Source: Saccopteryx bilineata
Taxonomy: Eukaryota; Chordata; Mammalia; Chiroptera; Emballonuridae
Direction of reading: 5' to 3'
DNA: 64,000 nt
Assembly: GCF_036850765.1 (NCBI RefSeq)
Contig: NC_089491.1
Location: 129,138,266-129,202,265 of the forward strand
Numbering within the stretch: the first letter of the stretch is position 1; each line of letters begins with the position of its first letter. The notes beneath the pieces are model-generated. The model was not told where the DNA came from, did no database searches, and was given only the letters and a program-made list of their open reading frames with translations. The translations under genes and the position numbers were made by a program. Shown piece by piece: positions 59,650 to 64,000 of the stretch.

Positions 59650-60831
59650 AACTATTATCTAGGTGACCATTACAGTGTCTCTCTGAGCACTCTGCCCAAG
59701 CCCAAGGTGCATAGTTCCTTGGACTTCTCTCCAACCAGATGAAAAGCTTCCCGGTGCAGGAGGGCCTCCACCAGACCCGCTCTCCCCTCATCAGGGTCTC
59801 TCATGATACTGTCCATGAGCAACATGTCCATCCATCAAGGGAGCCAGTGCCCCCCCTCTGGTCACAGTGCAAGAGTCAGTCCACACACATGGGCCTCAGG
59901 CCACCCCCCTCATCCCTGCCATCATGACAGCTCTAAAGACGCTGCCCCAAGGCAGAGCATATGGCAATGGTGGCCAGCATTTCCACCTTTGCTCCAGAGA
60001 TTATGATGCCATTCACACCATGTCCCACAATTGCAGCAAACCTACCAGGCGCTTAGCAGATACTCTCTGCCTCTGGACTTTTACCTTCTGGAATCTGTGG
60101 ACAGCAACTTCAGAAACACCTGCTCTCCCCAACTCAGAGCCACTTCACTGGCACGGCTCCATCTTAGGCTCTTGCAGCTGCCGGCTTTAGGCCTGAACCT
60201 GAACCTACAGTTGTTCCTCCAACAACTGCTCCTGCCAACTTTCAACTTCCAGGGCAAACCGTAATTCACAAACCCATGTGGTCTCCTTCTCCAGTTCCAG
60301 GATCTGCATCTCTTTCTCCTGTGGCCATTCCAACTACTTCTGTTGCTGCTGCTCGGTTTGCAGCCCTCGGGCAGCCCCTTGCTCAGAGCTCTTGGTTTCC
60401 TCTCACAGGGTTGTAAAAAACAGCCAGCCCAGGGTCCCTGAAAGGACAGCCATGGGGAACCATAACAACATCCAGTCCTCTAACCCAGTGGTCCCCAACC
60501 TTTTTTGGGCCACGGACCAGTTTAATGTCAGAAAATATTTTCACAGACCGGCCTTTAGGGTGGGATGGATAAATGTATCACGTGACCAAGACAAGCGTCA
60601 AGAGTGAGTCTTAGACAGATGTAACAGAGGGAATCTGGTCATTTTTTAAAAATAAAACATCGTCCAGACTTAAATATAAGTAAAACAAAAATAATGTAAG
60701 TTATTTATTCTTTCTCTGCAGACCGGTACCGGTCCGCAGCCCGGGGGTTGGGGATCACTGCTCTAACCCACCCCTCAAAGGTGGCTGTGCCTCCATACCA
60801 ATCTGATACGAACACTACTGACTACATCAAA
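59650..60831 (+). other. GC-richer unidentified block, possible decayed retrocopy
   Basis: Moderately GC-rich sequence with long partly open plus frames, containing Pro/Ala/Val-rich stretches such as FQLPGQTVIHKPMW and VAIPTTSVAAARF in one frame (60190-60400). Other frames take over elsewhere, with stops. The hAT MITE at 60486 interrupts it and the solo LTR at 60832 ends it. I do not recognise the parent. A processed pseudogene or an ERV remnant are possible; an ATG with a myristoylation-like MGNHNN at ~60451 is probably coincidental. Confidence 0.3.
60486..60760. mobile_element. Non-autonomous hAT (MITE), 275 bp, with TSD
   Basis: Starts CAGTGGTCCCCAACCTTTTT and ends GGGGGTTGGGGATCACTG, an inverted repeat. 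Exact TSD CTCTAACC at 60478-60485 and 60761-60768. A third distinct hAT family in the window, with no transposase. Confidence 0.96.
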
Positions 60832-61401
60832 TGTATGGCCAGGGTTACTTTCATCGTGGCCGTGCAGATTCACACTGGATTAGGGCAGATGATAAAGAAA
60901 CAGTGGAGCCAAAAAATGGTGAGCCATTCCTTTATTAAAGTCTCGCACAGGGCTGATGAGCAAACAGGCAAGGAAAACACTTCCCTTTCATTCAGGGTTC
61001 GCAAAGCCCTGAGGAGGCACTCTCCAGTTCCACACACAGGAGAATCTTTTCCAGTTCCTCATAAAATCAAAGGCCCCACCAGTCTCAGTTGAGCTTGCAA
61101 AGCCCCTCAGCTCTGGTTCCCCAAATGCACACCTTCTCTCTCTCTGCACAAACTGCTTCTTCTTCAGCACTCTGTGTTGTCTCTGCCCTTCATGTAAAAC
61201 TGGCTGGGGCCCACAAAGACCCCCTCCTCCAGCAAACATTGGCAAACAATGGCCCCTCTCAAGCAGGAATGCAATCTGCAATTTACAATCAACTCCCCTG
61301 CTCTGAGGGCAAGCACACATGTGGCTGCCCAGTGCCATTTTTTAACAATAAAAGTGAACGAACTAAAAAAATACAAGTTTCACAAACTCATTTGCCCAAC
61401 A
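60832..61401 (-). mobile_element. Solo LTR of the same ERV-like family (copy B)
   Basis: Minus-strand LTR starting TGTTGGGCAAATGAGTTTGTG (61401) and ending ...CCTGGCCATACA (60832). The poly(A) signal appears as TTTATT at 60931-60936. ~570 bp. No primer-binding site or coding region adjoins it, so it is solo. TSD not clear. Confidence 0.86.
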
Positions 61402-62885
61402 AAGAGGAAGAGAGAATATTGTATTGCAGTGTATATATTTTGAAACACTAATGATGTTAAGTTTTGATGTAAAGTTTTAATATTCAGTTGGATTCTGGAC
61501 CCAATTTCACTATGGACAGTGAGGGAGGTGATTTCCCATAACTCCAACAATGCTCTGCTCCCTTCCCGACACCAACTTGTTTGATACAATTCAACCCAAT
61601 TCTGAATTCTGACACTATCTGCTCTGAGATAGCATCAAATTACTCAGGTGAAGGGTTCAGTCTTACAAGACTACCTCAACTTCACTACACATGTCAAGCA
61701 AGTCCAATTTGTTACTTGTACTTGTACCAACTGGCTGTAATTCAGAAGTTCCCAAGACCTCCTTCTCAAGTTAGACTAGTTTGCTAGAATGCTCGCTGTT
61801 GGACAAATAAGTTTGTAGAATATGATTTTTATGTTTGCTCACTTATAGTTTGCATTGGGGGCTGGGCAGTGCCAGGTATATATGGGTCTGTGATATTGCA
61901 AATTACCTTCCTGCTTGGGAAGGGCCATTGTCTTGCTAATGTTTGCTGGAGGAGAGGTTTTCATGCCAGAAAGTTTTGAAAAGAAGAAAAGAAGGAGAAG
62001 AGGCATAGAGAGAAGCCACGTTTGCAGAGTGAGAACAGGGAGAATGCAGGGTGCTGTGGAAGAAGCCATGTTGGAAGGGAAAGAGAAGGGGGGCAGATGG
62101 GGAACCAGAGGTGAGGGGCTTTGCGAGCTTTGCTGAGACTGGTGAGGCTTTTGATTCTAGGTGGAACAGAAGATTCTCCTGGTTGTGGAACTGGAGGGAA
62201 GTGTTTTTCCTGTGTGTTTGCTCGTCAGGAGGTGCTTTAATAGAGTCAGGAGACTTTTAATAAAGGTTGGCCCACCATTTTTTAGCTCCACGGTTTCTTC
62301 ACTGTGTGTCTGAACTAAATGGGAACTTACATGTGCATGGCCATGAAGGCTACAACTGCTGGCCATACACTCCTCACAGAACTCAGAGAAACATTTACCT
62401 CTACGAGATTATTAGTTTATTAACAGCCAGCTGGACAGGATGCATAGGGCAAGTCATGAGGAAAAGGCAGTTTCTATGTCCTCTCTAGGCCCACTACTCT
62501 CTCCAAATCCCCAGTGTCCAACAGCTGGGGAGCTCTCTGAACCCTATCTTTTGGAGGTCTTATGGAGGTTTTATTACATTTCCAGGATTGATTAAGTTAT
62601 AGGCCATTGGTAATTGATCAACCTCTCCAGATACTCTCTTCTTTCCAGAAGTTGGGAGGATCAGTACAGATGCTTTCAGCCTTCTAATCACCAGATTGGT
62701 TTCCTCCAACCAGCCCCCATCCTTGGGTTACCTAAGGACTTTCCAAAAGTCACATCAACATAACAAAAATATCTTATTGTTTTTATCACAGAAAAGCCCA
62801 TAGATTTTAAGAACTCTGTGCCAAGAACTAGGATGGAGACCAAATAGATATTTCTTATTATAAATCACAATATCATAGATATCAA
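61402..62885 (-). mobile_element. Old ERVL-type LTR (MER21-like), split by solo LTR
   Basis: The right part (62370-62885) ends on minus with a run TATTGTGATTTATAATAAGA, then GTCTCCATCCTAGTTCTTGG, and has TGGAGGTTTTATTACATTTC and GGCCATTGGTAATTGATCAA on plus. The left part (~61500-61796) continues it. The identification is from recalled consensus and is tentative. The inner LTR at 61797-62369 interrupts it. The left limit and 61402-61500 are uncertain. Confidence 0.55.
61797..62369 (+). mobile_element. Solo LTR of the same ERV-like family (copy C)
   Basis: Plus-strand, TGTTGGACAAATAAGTTTGT to ...TGGCCATACA, with AATAAA at 62259-62264 ~110 bp before the end. Same family as 40763 and 60832, 573 bp. 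Inserted in an older LTR. Flanks (CTCGC / CTCCT) are not a clean TSD. Confidence 0.87.
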
Positions 62886-63436
62886 GTTCAGACTAAATTT
62901 TTTTGTAATGCTGAGAAAAATAGAAGGCAGCAGGGAAAGAGGAAGACCAAATAAGAAAATGGATTGACTCCACAAAAAATAAAATCCATAGGCATGAGTT
63001 TACAAGAGCTGAGCACAGCCTGAAGATAGGACGTTGTGAACATCACTCATTTATAGAGTCACCAGGAGTTAAAACCAACTCAGAGGCAGGTAACATACCT
63101 CCTGCCTCATTCCCACAGCACTCTGTTGTTTTCAGTTGATATCTCAGCTTTTTCTTTGTAGTACAGTTCATTCCATGGATATATCAACTGACTCTTCTTA
63201 TTAAAATAATACAGTGTGACACCTCACTTTGGGATTATTTTAGTCCAAATTTCTTGGAAGACAGTAAGGTTATGTTCTATTTAAAAGATGACAAACATCA
63301 GGGTGGGATGTTGTGGGAGAAAGTGGCAGGCCAGGATCAGTGTAATCGGAGTACTACGACAGCCAGTTCTCTACATCCATCACCGGCTCTCCTTCAGTGA
63401 ACTGACGTTGCATCATTTCTTTCACATACTCAACTT
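62886..63436. other. Intergenic, no gene seen
   Basis: No gene or repeat family recognised. Confidence 0.5.
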
Positions 63437-64000
63437 TTTTTTTAATTGAATTTATTAGAGTGACATTGTTTCACAAAACCATACAGGTTTCAAGTGTACA
63501 ACTCAGCAAAACATCACCTGCACAGTGCATGGTGTGCCCATCAACCCAAGCAAAGTCTCCTTCCATCCCTATTCCCCTCCTTTTGCCCGCCTTCACCTCC
63601 CCTTCGCCTCCTTCCCTCTGGCTAACACCACACTGTTGCCTTTTTTTTTTTTGCTTAATCCCTTCCCCTTATTTTATCAAGTCCCCCAATCTTCCTCTCC
63701 TCTGACAGCCTGTCCCATGTGTCCATGCCTCTGTTTCCATTTTGTTTGTCAATTATTTTTGTTCATTAGACTCTGCATTTAAGTGAGATCATATGGTATT
63801 TGTTTTTCTCTGACTGGCTTATTTTACTTAGCATAATAATCTCCAGGTACATTAATGATAACCAAAAGGTAAAATTTCCTTCAGTTTTATGGCCTAGTAC
63901 TATTCCACCATGTAAATGTAGCACAGCTTTTTATCCACTCACCTACTGATGAGCACTTGGGCTTTCAGATCTTGACTATTGTAAATAATTCTGCAATGGA
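63437..64000 (-). mobile_element. L1 3' end (3'UTR + ORF2 C-terminus), runs off the right edge
   Basis: Minus-strand old L1: tail/T-rich at ~63437, then a C-rich 3'UTR (GTACAACTCAGCAAAACATC, CACCTCCCCTTCGCCTCC), and the ORF2 end (GTTTTATGGCC..TATTCCACCATG, equivalent to the 'HxDNIYTMEYY' region). Continues beyond 64000. Confidence 0.85.

Noticed and set aside
60278..60607. Gag-like MGNHNN start at ~60451
   Set aside because: The short N-terminal motif is common by chance, the frame runs into a hAT MITE, and no other Gag feature is visible.
1..64000. CRISPR arrays, operons, riboswitches, ribosome binding sites
   Set aside because: The window is vertebrate nuclear DNA; none of these bacterial features is present or expected.

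Overview
The window is mammalian, almost certainly bat (Chiroptera), and is made of non-coding DNA and transposable elements. I find no intact host gene. The bat call rests on three things: many tRNA-derived SINEs with heads of the form GCCCTGGCCGGTTGGCTCAG and bodies like the bat Rhin-1 group; several hAT and Tc1/mariner-like DNA transposons that still have clean target-site duplications (TSDs), which in mammals is mainly a bat feature; and a young L1 lineage. The species cannot be read from the sequence; a rhinolophid, hipposiderid or emballonurid bat would fit.

Layout. 1-2032 is the 5'UTR/promoter of an L1 that points left and leaves the window. 2.0-8.1 kb holds a possible retrocopy, an RPS18 processed pseudogene, a twin-primed (5'-inverted) L1 and two Rhin-1-like SINEs. 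8.1-25.9 kb is AT-rich DNA with an ancient L1 that is broken up by old LTR-like repeats and hAT MITEs, three related hAT copies, two TA-flanked MITEs, several SINEs and MIRs. 26-33 kb is mostly featureless apart from a GGAA microsatellite with a 20-bp higher-order repeat. 33.2-35.1 kb is a SINE split by a 1.6-kb hAT element that carries a decayed, core-deleted transposase. 35-44.6 kb holds more SINEs (one SINE-in-SINE nest) and a solo LTR.

44,674-52,773 is the main object: a full-length L1 with its 10-bp TSD. It has a CpG-rich 5'UTR, ORF1 (frameshifted), ORF2 (frameshift plus a small deletion in the endonuclease domain, then a SINE insertion), an intact-looking RT/C-terminal half, a G-rich 3'UTR and a poly(A) tail. 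52.8-64 kb has MIR and LINE2 relics, SINEs, a hAT MITE, two more solo LTRs of the 40.8-kb family (one inserted in an older LTR) and a 3' L1 fragment that runs off the right edge.

How the parts relate: the SINEs depend on L1 machinery, and one has inserted into L1 ORF2 at an A-rich site with a 13-bp TSD. The short hAT copies share their ends with the transposase-bearing copy and were probably mobilised by such elements. Nesting gives relative ages: ancient L1, MIR, LINE2 and LTR relics first; then the older SINEs; then hAT elements and solo LTRs; the Rhin-1-like SINEs and the 44.7-kb L1 are among the youngest.
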